A stretch of 64,000 nucleotides of DNA, from the NCBI GenBank assembly GCA_023410535.1, contig JAEYPR010000023.1, positions 12,517-76,516 on the forward strand, written 5' to 3'. A program made the position numbers and the translations under genes. This stretch comes from Bacillota bacterium (lineage in GTDB: Bacteria; Bacillota; UBA4882; UBA8346). The notes below the pieces were generated by a model. It was not told the origin of the DNA and did no database searches. It was given only the letters and a program-made list of their open reading frames with translations. Shown one piece after another: positions 42,217 through 50,217 of this stretch. Position 1 is the stretch's first letter, and each line of letters begins with the position of its first letter.

Positions 42217-42245
42217 AATATAAATATTAACTACCGAAACGGCAA
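42217..42245 (-). promoter_or_regulatory. Repressor promoter with operator O2 on its -35
   Basis: On the minus strand TTGCCG (42245-42240), a 17-base spacer and TATATT (42222-42217). O2, an imperfect copy CTACC-GAAAC-GGCAA at 42231-42245, covers the -35. Confidence 0.7.
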
Positions 42246-42253
42246 TAAAATGA

Positions 42254-42282
42254 TTGACATTACCGAACCGGTAATATAGAAT
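42254..42282 (+). promoter_or_regulatory. Divergent promoter with operator O3 filling its spacer
   Basis: TTGACA (42254-42259), 17-base spacer and TAGAAT (42277-42282). The perfect palindrome TTACC-GAACC-GGTAA occupies 42260-42274, right between the two boxes, so repressor binding would exclude RNA polymerase. Confidence 0.8.
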
Positions 42283-42492
42283 TACGATAGCATCGTGAAG
42301 GAACGCCTTTAACGGTTTTGCCCAAAACTCTACGCACAAGGGCGGATTCTTTTGGGGATGGTTTTTGTCTTAATCCTATCAAAACGGTTAAGGGCTGGGA
42401 CAACAGGATTTGTGACGGTCTAGTTTGATACCAAATGAATGTAATTGAATGATAGCTTCGAATGTGATATGAAACTGAGGAGGCCGATCCCA

Positions 42493-42798
42493 TGCTCAAC
42501 TCCCACAGCACCGGCATTCAGAAATTCATCCTCCACCGGCTCGTCCATCCACGACGAGGTGATCACCCCCGACCCCGAACACCGGCAGTTAGGAAACCAC
42601 CCGGATGAATTGTTACAGCAAATCACTGCTAAATTAGCCGAAGCCGATCGGTTTTTGCTCGATCAATACGATAGCGCCCGCCTGGAACAGCTTTGCCGCC
42701 AGGATGAGTTGATCTACAGCGAAGGCTTGATGGACGGCATCCGTTTCGGCTATTGGGTGGCGTTGGTGGGGCGGGGAATCGGGAAGATCGAGGTCTAG
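42493..42798 (+). pseudogene. DUF6809-like gene with a +1 frameshift
   Basis: ATG 42493 has a strong GAGGAGG and encodes MLNSHSTGIQKFILHRLVHP. One base later than expected, at about 42552, the homologous frame continues as DEVITPDPEHRQLGNHPDELLQQITAKLAEADRFLLDQYDSARLEQL and ends GLMDGIRFGYWVALVGRG-type sequence at 42798. Together they match small DUF6809-type proteins (a short N-terminal helix, PxDPExRxL, then a three-helix C-terminus) found in spore-forming anaerobes. Either the gene is inactivated or one C is a sequencing error. It is the first candidate target of the O3-controlled promoter. Confidence 0.65.
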
Positions 42799-43216
42799 AC
42801 CCGCAGGCAACCCTGACCCACCCAAAACGGTTCCCACGGAGGGAACCGCGCGTCGCTTTGATTCCCGGATTGAATCAAAGCGGTCGCCTCGCGAAGGGGA
42901 CATCGTCAGCCTCAACCCGGTAGCCAGGCGGAGCGGCCAGGGAGGGCGAAAGCGCACACGGATGCATCGAGGGAGGTTTGGAACCGTAGGTTTCCGGGAG
43001 TTTTTGGGCACTTTTTGCGGTCAAAAAGTGCCGCGCCGCCGCAACCGTGGGCAACATAGGCGACCGACCGAAGTTTCAAAGAATGAATTCAGCAGTTATA
43101 TCTATATCCCTCACGCTCCCGTCGGCCCGCAATTCCAACGATTCACCCCTCTCCTTGTCTAAGCCTCGTGAGATAGCTGCTAGGAGAGAAGACGGGGGTG
43201 AGGTCAAACCCCCGCC
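42799..43216. other. GC-rich gene-free stretch with three strong hairpins
   Basis: About 400 bases richer in GC than its surroundings. Near-perfect hairpins lie at 42828-42848 (CGGTTCCC/GGGAACCG), 42854-42882 (CGCTTTGATTC/GAATCAAAGCG) and 43007-43032 (GGCACTTTTTG-CGGT-CAAAAAGTGCC). Open frames here lack ribosome-binding sites. It may encode a structured RNA or be a mobile-element remnant. Confidence 0.5.
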
Positions 43217-43435
43217 TGTGGATAACTTATCCCATTGAGTCACTCAACAAGCTTATTTTGTGAATAACTCAGCTACGTTATTAACAAAACGATCTCTTTC
43301 TGTGAATAACTCAGCTACGTTATTAACAAAATGATCTCTTTTTGTGAATAACTCTTCTATTTCTGTGAGTAAACGATCTATTTCTGTGGATAAACGGGAT
43401 CCTTCCTTCGTCCCCTGTGAATATTCTGTGGATAA
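43217..43435 (-). repeat. Phased array of eight DnaA-box-like 9-mers
   Basis: Eight same-orientation 9-mers start at 43217, 43259, 43301, 43343, 43364, 43385, 43416 and 43427. Three are TGTGGATAA and three TGTGAATAA, complements of the DnaA consensus TTATNCACA; TGTGAGTAA (43364) and TGTGAATAT (43416) have one mismatch. Spacings are 42, 42, 42, 21, 21, 31 and 11 bp, all near multiples of a 10.5-bp helical turn. The first part is a 42-bp tandem repeat (43259 and 43301 copies nearly identical). No dnaA, dnaN or rep gene is nearby. Confidence 0.75.
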
Positions 43436-43524
43436 CTAAGTTTTTCATGACCGGAAGCCGGAGCCATGAGGTGCAAAGCATTAGACAAAGAATCACTGTC
43501 CGCGTCCGTCATCAAATAACGCAA

Positions 43525-43546
43525 CCCCGCGGCCTCTACCGCGGGG
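43525..43546. repeat. GC-rich perfect hairpin
   Basis: CCCCGCGG-CCTCTA-CCGCGGGG, an 8-bp perfect stem about 90 bases after the DnaA-box array. No T-run follows, so it is not an evident terminator. Confidence 0.6.
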
Positions 43547-43654
43547 TAATTCATTTCAACATGAAAGACAGTTAACACAGGAGGTTGTGGCTTTTCAGAG
43601 GATTGGGGGTTCCCCCGAAATGCCCCGTTTTCAATAAAAGCCCCTTCCTTGGGG

Positions 43655-43682
43655 AAGGGGTTGGGGAGGGTTGGCCTTTTTT
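43655..43682. repeat. CCCCTTCC/GGAAGGGG palindrome
   Basis: CCCCTTCC-TTG-GGGAAGGGG-type inverted repeat in the gap before the metallopeptidase gene. Similar CCCCT-rich palindromic DNA occurs at 63700-63760, so it is probably a dispersed intergenic repeat type. Confidence 0.5.
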
Positions 43683-43783
43683 AATTTATATGGAATCACT
43701 TCCAATATTGATAACGTTTTATGAAGACTTGCGTTGTTATAGTATAACGTTTTTTGAACTAGAATCTTAAAGGAGTAACCAAT

Positions 43784-44815
43784 ATGAAAATCAGAATATT
43801 TTTTGGAGTTCTACTTCTAGTACTATTCAGCGCGGCTCTGATTTACGCCGACTCGAGCACCAGTCACTTTTTCAATGTTATTAACCAGCCTTTACCCGAA
43901 TACGAGCCTGTCTACCCCTTGCTTAAACAATACTTCGCGGATAGCGTCCCGGAAACAATTATTGTAAGCTACACCAAGCGAAAAACTTCCCAATTTAACC
44001 CGAATAGTGAAATAGTGCTCATTAGTGAATTTGTTCAAAAAGATAATGCCGTTGCGGTGGTGGGTCATGAAAGTTCGCATTTGAGCTTGGCTAACCTGAC
44101 GCAAGGGGCAAGCGTCATGGAACAGTTCCGCTTTTTTGATGAAGGGTTTGCCGATATTTTTGAAAGCATCGTTCAAAAGGATACTGAAGCGTTTAAGAGA
44201 GACTCGCTGATCATAGCGGCGCTGCAAAGTCAGAACCATAACGTCAGTTTTAAAAAAGTCCAAAACTGGTCGGAATATTTTGGAAATCCCCAAGTGAAAA
44301 CTAACTTCTATGCCTATCCCGTTGGCTCCAGTTTTGATTTTTTCATCATTGATACGTATGGGATGGAACAACTCTTTGCTTTTTTTAAGGACATTGGGAA
44401 CACCCAAGATTTAGAGAAATCAATCAAAAATGTCTTTAAAAAAGATCAGCAAGTGTTGGAAACTGATTGGTTACGATATTTGGGAAAGGTCGATGTCTCA
44501 GTTGCCGCACCACAGATCATCAAATTTTATCCGGAAAATAAAATGTCCAACATCAGTCCCAACACAAGCGAGATCTACATTGAGTTCACCACCCCGATGA
44601 TGCCTTTAATTCGCCTCATCACCAGTCAAACTACTGGCATCAGTTACAAGGATGCTTACTGGAAAACCCCCAAAATTCTCGCGGTAAAGGTGAAATTACA
44701 ACCGAATTGTAGTTATGTTATATCACTGGGAGATCGGGATCACGGCCGGTTCCTAAGCAAATACGGGATTGCGTTACCTGTTACTGAATGGAGTTTTACG
44801 ACAGGTTTGGAATGA
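43784..44815 (+). CDS. Secreted gluzincin-like zinc metallopeptidase with Ig-like C-terminus
   Basis: A 343-residue exported protein (signal peptide to about residue 22, IYADSS). The HExxH zinc motif is H95-E96-S-S-H99 in AVVGHESSHLSL, with the third ligand probably E120 in FFDEGFADIFE, the layout of peptidase-MA/gluzincin enzymes. Tyr residues in NFYAYPVGSSFDFFI follow, as in that fold. A C-terminal Ig-like Big_5-type domain (about residues 245-343, APQIIKFYPENKMSNISPNTSEIYIEFTTPM ... WSFTTG) may bind the cell surface. AAGGAG precedes the ATG. Substrate unknown; it could act on surface proteins such as the Rhs shell. Confidence 0.8.
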   Translation: MKIRIFFGVLLLVLFSAALIYADSSTSHFFNVINQPLPEYEPVYPLLKQYFADSVPETIIVSYTKRKTSQFNPNSEIVLISEFVQKDNAVAVVGHESSHLSLANLTQGASVMEQFRFFDEGFADIFESIVQKDTEAFKRDSLIIAALQSQNHNVSFKKVQNWSEYFGNPQVKTNFYAYPVGSSFDFFIIDTYGMEQLFAFFKDIGNTQDLEKSIKNVFKKDQQVLETDWLRYLGKVDVSVAAPQIIKFYPENKMSNISPNTSEIYIEFTTPMMPLIRLITSQTTGISYKDAYWKTPKILAVKVKLQPNCSYVISLGDRDHGRFLSKYGIALPVTEWSFTTGLE

Positions 44816-44875
44816 AGAAGTCGTAATGGGTCTATGACCAAAAGAAACTTATTACATTAAATCAGGTAAGAATTT

Positions 44876-44909
44876 GAGATCGACCGGGAGACGACGGTTG
44901 ATCTCTTTT
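44876..44909 (+). terminator. Terminator after the metallopeptidase gene
   Basis: GAGATCGACCG and CGGTTGATCTC form an 11-bp stem with one wobble and an eight-base loop, followed by TTTT. Confidence 0.8.
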
Positions 44910-45056
44910 GCGATTAATCGCGACGCTTTTTTTCAATCCCACGATACGGCATTTTTGTTCTACGATGCGGGAGATTCTTTATTTGCGCAGGGTCTCGTTA
45001 AAATCGGGAGAAGTCTATTATCGTAGAAACATTACAATCTTAAGGAGGCATTATTG

Positions 45057-46730
45057 ATGAAGGTTGCTGAAATTGTTGTCAAGATTTTAGAGGATGAGGG
45101 AATCGAGGCGGCGTTCGGAATTCCCGGTGCGGCGATCAATCCGGTCTATAAATACTTGAAGAATTCGTCGATAAAACATTATATCGCCCGTCATGAGGAA
45201 GGCGCGTTGCACGCCGCCGACGGCTATTACCGGGCTTCGGGCAAGATGGCTTTGGCGATCTGCACTTCCGGTCCGGCCGCGACCAACTTTGTGACCGGAA
45301 TGTACACGGCGCAGGCTGATTCGATTCCGGTCATCGCCATCACCGGTCAGGCGGCCGCCACCCTTTTTGGGAAAGAACCGTTTCAATGCGTCGATATTGC
45401 GACCATCTGCAAACCGGTGGCCAAAGCGACCTGGTGCGTTACCAATCCGGCGGAACTGCCGCAGATCATGCGGGAAGCCTTCCGGATCGCCCGTTCGGGA
45501 CGGCCGGGCCCGGTGCTGATCGATCTTCCGATTGATGTCCAAATGGCGGAGATCGACTATCATCCGGAACAAGACCACGCTTTGACGTGGACCAAACCAG
45601 GCCCCGACCGGGAGTCGATCCGAAAAGCCCTGGACTTGATCGCCCAAAGCAAGGAGCCGGTGCTGATTTTAGGCGGCGGCGTCATTCTGGCGGAAGCGAC
45701 CGAAGTGTTTCGGAAGTTTGCGGAATATTTGGGGATTCCGGTCATCGCCACCTATATGGGAAAAGGCGGCATTCCCGAAGATCACCCCTTATATGCGGGG
45801 CATGCGGGAATTCAAGTGGGTCAACCGATCGGCAATGAAATCTTGCTCGGTTCCGATTTGGTGATCGGGATCGGGTGCCGTTTCACCGACCGCCACACCG
45901 GAAAACTGGAAACGTACGTCAAAGGCCGTCAATTTATCCACGTCGACATCGAACCGTCCCAGATCGGCAACGTAGTTCCGACCGCGGTGGGCATTGTCGC
46001 CGACGCCAAATTAGCGTTGGAAGCGTTACTGGCAGAGGCGCAACAACGCAAGTTGCAACGTCAACCGGCGGCGCGGGTAGCCCAATTGCCGCAACGCCGC
46101 CAGGAACTGGCCCGCAAGACCGATTATCAACAGGAACCGATCAAACCGCAACGGGTGTACGAGGAGATCAACAAGTTCTTCCCCGAAAACACCATGTATA
46201 CGACCGGTTGCGGCTTGACCCAGATCTGGTCGGGGCAATTGCAAAAGGTCAGTACGCCCCGGCGTTATCTTCCGTCCGGCGGCGCGGGAACATTGGGTTA
46301 TGAAGTTCCGGCCGCGATCGGCGCCAAAGTGGCTTGCCCCGAGGATCCCGCAGTGGTCGTCGTTGGCGACGCCGGTTTGTTATTTATGGTCGAAGAACTG
46401 GCCATGGCCGGTCAACATCAATTGCCGATCATTGTGATTGTGATTAATAACGGTTATTTGAGTTTGATTCGCCAAAATCAAAAATATGGGTATGATTATG
46501 AACACGGCGTCAGTCTCTGGTACAATGAAGATGGGATTTATCCCGATAACGTCAAAATCGCCGAAGGGTTTGGCGCCAAAGGCGAGCGGGTTATGAAAGT
46601 CGCCGACTTGCCGGCCGCGTTTCAACGGGCGTTGAATTCCAAAGTCTCCTATCTCATCGATGTCGTCGTGGAACGGGAGACCGATTGCTCGATGGGCGCC
46701 AGCATTGACGCGATACGCGAATTTGTCTGA
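45057..46730 (+). CDS. ThDP-dependent enzyme, glyoxylate carboligase (tartronate-semialdehyde synthase)-like
   Basis: A 557-residue three-domain ThDP enzyme. It aligns by eye with Gcl: EGIEAAFGIPGAAINPVYKYL at the start, ITGQAAATLFGKEPFQCVDI, SGRPGPVLIDLPIDVQ, RHTGKLETYVKGRQFIHVDIEPSQIG, VKPQRVYEEINKFF-type segment (here IKPQRVYEEI), and the C-terminal SMGASIDAIREF. The ThDP-Mg motif is GDAGLLFM...NNGYLSLIRQ. In Gcl the usual catalytic Glu is replaced by Val in RHVEG; here the same site reads RHEEG, so the canonical Glu is present. It may make tartronate semialdehyde or another acyloin. It opens the catabolic cluster; GGAGG is 8 bases before the ATG. Confidence 0.8.
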   Translation: MKVAEIVVKILEDEGIEAAFGIPGAAINPVYKYLKNSSIKHYIARHEEGALHAADGYYRASGKMALAICTSGPAATNFVTGMYTAQADSIPVIAITGQAAATLFGKEPFQCVDIATICKPVAKATWCVTNPAELPQIMREAFRIARSGRPGPVLIDLPIDVQMAEIDYHPEQDHALTWTKPGPDRESIRKALDLIAQSKEPVLILGGGVILAEATEVFRKFAEYLGIPVIATYMGKGGIPEDHPLYAGHAGIQVGQPIGNEILLGSDLVIGIGCRFTDRHTGKLETYVKGRQFIHVDIEPSQIGNVVPTAVGIVADAKLALEALLAEAQQRKLQRQPAARVAQLPQRRQELARKTDYQQEPIKPQRVYEEINKFFPENTMYTTGCGLTQIWSGQLQKVSTPRRYLPSGGAGTLGYEVPAAIGAKVACPEDPAVVVVGDAGLLFMVEELAMAGQHQLPIIVIVINNGYLSLIRQNQKYGYDYEHGVSLWYNEDGIYPDNVKIAEGFGAKGERVMKVADLPAAFQRALNSKVSYLIDVVVERETDCSMGASIDAIREFV

Positions 46731-46750
46731 TTAACATTGGAGGGGTAAGG

Positions 46751-47545
46751 ATGAGTATAACGGATCGGAACCGTAATAAATCGGTGCAGGTTTTGGAGCG
46801 CGGCTTCGCGATATTGGAAGAGATTGCCCGCAACAACGGGGAGGCTCCATTGGCTGTCTTGGGAAAAGGTTTGCAGATTCCGCGCAGTACGATTCATCGG
46901 ATATTATCCAGCTTAATGGATTTGGGGTATGTCGATCAAAACCCGGAGAGCGGTTGGTATCGGATGGGTTTGAAAGTCCTTGCTCTTTCCAGCGTGATCT
47001 TGGAAAACTTAGATATCCGCCGGGTCGCCCATAAGTATCTCGAGGATTTGATGGACGAGACCGGGCATACCGCCAATCTGGTGGTGCTTGACCGCAATGA
47101 AGTTGTTTATATTGCCAAAGTTACCGGCAAAAAAGGTTCCGGCACATTTAGCCTCATCGGCACCAGGGCGCCGGTTCACGTGACCGGCGCCGGCAAAGTG
47201 CTCCTTTCGGAGCTGGCGCAGATGGACATCATCCAAATGTTGCGGACCAAAGGCATGTCGAAACTCACCAAATATTCGATCACCGAGATCGAGGCTTTTT
47301 TGGACGAATTGGTGAAAGTCCGCAAACAAGGGTATGCTTTCGACAACCAGGAGTGCGAGATGGGCGCGCGTTGCATCGCCGTGCCGGTCCGCGATCATAC
47401 CGGCCGGATTATCGCCTCGGTCAGTATTTCGGGCGCGGCCAATCAACTGAAAACCGATAGTACCGTGGAGATCGCGGCGGTTGTCAAATATGCGGGGCGG
47501 CTCTCGCACGCCCTGGGTTTTTCACCCGATTTACTCAAGTTATAG
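46751..47545 (+). CDS. IclR-family transcriptional regulator
   Basis: A 264-residue regulator. The N-terminal winged helix (KSVQVLERGFAILEEIARNNGEAPLAVLGKGLQIPRSTIHRILSSLMDLGYVDQ, about residues 10-63) and C-terminal GAF-like effector domain (about 80-255, GTRAPVHVTGAGKVLL, QGYAFDNQECEMGARCIAVPVRDHTGRIIASVSISG) are complete. IclR proteins typically sense carboxylic-acid intermediates and control adjacent catabolic genes, as KDG or glyoxylate regulators do. It begins 20 bases after the carboligase stop, with GGAGGGG upstream. Confidence 0.93.
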   Translation: MSITDRNRNKSVQVLERGFAILEEIARNNGEAPLAVLGKGLQIPRSTIHRILSSLMDLGYVDQNPESGWYRMGLKVLALSSVILENLDIRRVAHKYLEDLMDETGHTANLVVLDRNEVVYIAKVTGKKGSGTFSLIGTRAPVHVTGAGKVLLSELAQMDIIQMLRTKGMSKLTKYSITEIEAFLDELVKVRKQGYAFDNQECEMGARCIAVPVRDHTGRIIASVSISGAANQLKTDSTVEIAAVVKYAGRLSHALGFSPDLLKL

Positions 47546-47632
47546 CGTGGATTCAAGCAAGTTCCCCAACACGGCCTGGCCGTAAGGACAGTGATCGTGA
47601 TTTGCGGAATTTCTCAAACTGGAGGAGATATT

Positions 47633-48793
47633 ATGGATTTCAAACCGATCAGCGCAGCGGAATTAGAGGCTGCCGCCAGCCGTCCGGTTTTGACGCCGCA
47701 GGTTGTCGCGGAGCCGGTGATCATCGAGTCGATCGAGGTATTATATAACGGCCAATTTTATATTATCCGTTCCCGTTCCAAAGACGGCGCGGAGGGAATC
47801 GCCGTCGCCAACGACAAAGCGGCGTATTTATATCCGTTGATGAAACAATTGGTGATTCCCTATTTCATCGGGAAAGACGCCCGCGATCTGGAAGCGTTAA
47901 TCGACGGGGTGTATGTCGTCAATAGCAATTATAAACTGGCCGGGCTGGCTCTGTGGTGCTGCGTCGCCTGGGTGGAGTTCAGTCTGTTGGATCTGTTGGG
48001 TCAGGTCGCGCAAAAGTCCGTGGGCGAACTGTTAGGGACGGTGCTCCGCCAAAACATTCCGCTTTATGTCGCCAGCGGCCGCCGGGACACCACGCCCGAG
48101 CAGGAAGTGGAGATTCTCCAAAAGAGAATGGCCGAGACCGGCGCGCGCGCCGTCAAATTTAAAGTGGGCGGCCGGATGAGCAAAAACGCCGATTCGATCA
48201 TGGGCCGGAGCGAAGGATTGATTAAGCTTTCCCGGAAGGTGTTGGGCGATGATATTACCATTCATGCCGATGGCAACGGTTCCTTCGATCCGCCTAAGGG
48301 AATTATCATCGGGAAGATGCTTGAGGAGATTAACGCCTATTTTTATGAAGAGCCCTGTCCGTTCGATCACTTGGAGGAGACCAAGGAAGTGGCGGACGCT
48401 TTGACGATTCCGGTGGCTTTTGGGGAACAGGAGACGAGTTTACGCCGGTTCCGCTGGGTGCTGGAGAACGACGCGGCTCAGATTATCCAGCCGGACCTGC
48501 ACTACAACGGCGGAATGATCCGGGCAATCCGGGTGGCGCGAATGGCCGAAGCCGCCGGGAAAGAGATCACCTTGCATATCTCCAGCGGCATGTGTTATCT
48601 GCAGATGTTGCATTTCGCGTCAATCACTCCGAACATTGGCAAGTATCAGGAGTTCAAGACCGGCATCGAAGATACGGGACATTTCTTTGATCCTTGCTTG
48701 AAAGCCCGCGACGGCCAGGTGGCGGTGCCGACCCGCCCGGGTTGGGGGTTGGCGGATGTCCAAGGATTATTGCACAACGCCACTCGAGTGTGA
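47633..48793 (+). CDS. Enolase-superfamily enzyme (mandelate racemase/muconate-lactonizing type)
   Basis: A 386-residue enzyme of sugar-acid or related catabolism. It has an N-terminal capping domain and a barrel with the KxK-type base in ARAVKFKVGGRMS (about residue 180), metal ligands in IHADGNGSF, FYEEPCPFDH and FGEQETS, and the QPDLHYNGGMIRA and LHISSG segments of the seventh and eighth strands. This matches acid-sugar dehydratases and racemases of the superfamily, but the exact substrate cannot be assigned. GGAGGAG precedes ATG 47633. Clustered with Gcl-like, IclR and oxidoreductase genes. Confidence 0.88.
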   Translation: MDFKPISAAELEAAASRPVLTPQVVAEPVIIESIEVLYNGQFYIIRSRSKDGAEGIAVANDKAAYLYPLMKQLVIPYFIGKDARDLEALIDGVYVVNSNYKLAGLALWCCVAWVEFSLLDLLGQVAQKSVGELLGTVLRQNIPLYVASGRRDTTPEQEVEILQKRMAETGARAVKFKVGGRMSKNADSIMGRSEGLIKLSRKVLGDDITIHADGNGSFDPPKGIIIGKMLEEINAYFYEEPCPFDHLEETKEVADALTIPVAFGEQETSLRRFRWVLENDAAQIIQPDLHYNGGMIRAIRVARMAEAAGKEITLHISSGMCYLQMLHFASITPNIGKYQEFKTGIEDTGHFFDPCLKARDGQVAVPTRPGWGLADVQGLLHNATRV

Positions 48794-48862
48794 GCAAATC
48801 ACTCGCAGTTACGAAGGCCAATAGTCAATGTTTGAAGAACGATCACAAGCGAGGAAACGCCG

Positions 48863-49993
48863 ATGCAAGAGCGCAACGCGAACCAGGGGGAAGCGGCCCG
48901 GTCTTATCAAACGGCCGGGCTGACAACCGATCAGCTCCCCGTATTTTACGAGCAGTTAAAACGGAAATTAACCTTTCCGTTGTCATGGACGTCCGGGAAA
49001 TATCCCGATTTTCAGGAATGGCGCCAGACCGCCCGGGCTAAAGTGTTGGAGCTGATCCATCACGAACCTGACGCAACGCCGTTTAACCCGGTGGTGCTGG
49101 AAGAAGTTGACCGGGGTACCCATCTTGTCCGTAAGGTGGTGTTCCAGCTTACGGCGGAAAGCCGGGTCCTGGGTCTGCTGGGAGTGCCCAAAGGGCCGGG
49201 ACCGTTTCCAGCGGTTTTGCTGCTCCACGATCACGGCGCCCGTTTCGACATCGGCAAGGAAAAATTGATCGAACCCTGGGGCGACCACGCCAAGCAACAA
49301 ATCGCCCGGGAATGGGCTGCCAAATATTTTAGCGGCGATTACGTCGGCGATCGACTGGCGGCGGCCGGGTATGTGGTTTTGGCGGTGGACGCCCTCGGGT
49401 GGGGCGACCGTGGTGTCGTCGCGTTTGAGGCGCAACAAGCCTTGGGCAGCAATATGTTGCAGCTCGGCACATCGCTGGCGGGTTTGATGGCCTGCGAAGA
49501 CATGCGCGCCGCCGAGTTTTTGAGCGTTCTGCCCGAGGTTGATACGGAGCGCATCGGTGTCTTGGGTTTTTCCCTCGGCTCATACCGGGCTTGGATGGCG
49601 GCCGCTTTATCCGACAAGATTAAAGCGGGCATTGCGGTGGGTTGGATGGGTCCTTTACATGAGCTGTTAAATCCGGGGAAAAAGGTCCTGCGGGGTCAGT
49701 CGGCGTTTCATAAGATCATCCCCGGACTGGCCAACTATTTGGACTATCCCGATGTCGCCAGCATCGCCGCGCCCAAACCGCTCTTAATTTACCATGGTGA
49801 ATTGGATCTGCAGAACTTCACGGTGCCAGCGGCCCAAGCCGCTTTCGCAAAGATGCGGCAAGTCTGGGATTCCCAAGGCACCGGTGCCAAGCTGACAACA
49901 GAGATCTGGCCGGGGTTGGGACATGTTTTTGTCCGCCAACAACAGGATGCCGCAATGCAATGGTTGGACCGATGGTTGAGAAAGCAGGAGTAA
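48863..49993 (+). CDS. Alpha/beta hydrolase, acetylxylan-esterase/Abhydrolase_7-like
   Basis: A 376-residue cytoplasmic hydrolase without a signal peptide. The oxyanion strand is PAVLLLHDHGARFDIGKEK (about residues 118-136). The nucleophile elbow is GFSLGS (Ser about 240), preceded by DTERIGVLG. The acid lies in LLIYHGELDLQNF and the catalytic His in WPGLGHVF near the C-terminus. The long insertion KLIEPWGDHAKQQIAREWAAKYFSGDYVGDRLAAAGYVVLAVDALGWGDRG is seen in the Abhydrolase_7 group near sugar-catabolism genes. It probably de-esterifies a plant- or sugar-acid-derived substrate. Confidence 0.82.
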   Translation: MQERNANQGEAARSYQTAGLTTDQLPVFYEQLKRKLTFPLSWTSGKYPDFQEWRQTARAKVLELIHHEPDATPFNPVVLEEVDRGTHLVRKVVFQLTAESRVLGLLGVPKGPGPFPAVLLLHDHGARFDIGKEKLIEPWGDHAKQQIAREWAAKYFSGDYVGDRLAAAGYVVLAVDALGWGDRGVVAFEAQQALGSNMLQLGTSLAGLMACEDMRAAEFLSVLPEVDTERIGVLGFSLGSYRAWMAAALSDKIKAGIAVGWMGPLHELLNPGKKVLRGQSAFHKIIPGLANYLDYPDVASIAAPKPLLIYHGELDLQNFTVPAAQAAFAKMRQVWDSQGTGAKLTTEIWPGLGHVFVRQQQDAAMQWLDRWLRKQE

Positions 49994-50217
49994 TCCGTTT
50001 GTTTTTTTGTTTAAACGAACGTCCCTGCTCAAGAGCGTCTTGGAGTGGCGAAGGAAGTAGCGCCGCTTGATTTTTGAAAACGCAAAGGGGAATTTCCACA
50101 GTACGGCATTTTCATTCCACAAGGTGGGATAACCCGCATATTGCAGAGGGATTTAGCGAAAATGAAATAATTTTTTAACATGGAAGTCGATCAAAATTAA
50201 CAAAAGGAGGGTTTCAT

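Noticed and set aside
42634..43011. 125-residue Arg/Pro/Ser-rich minus-strand frame in the hairpin region
   Set aside because: No start signal and biased composition; it runs across the strong hairpins and into the opposite-strand DUF6809-like gene.
43217..43435. CRISPR array
   Set aside because: Repeats are 9-mers in a partly tandem 42-bp unit with no unique spacers of constant length and no cas genes.
43378..43578. 66-residue minus-strand frame covering the end of the DnaA-box array
   Set aside because: No ribosome-binding site or recognisable domain; its codons are constrained by the repeats and the GC hairpin.
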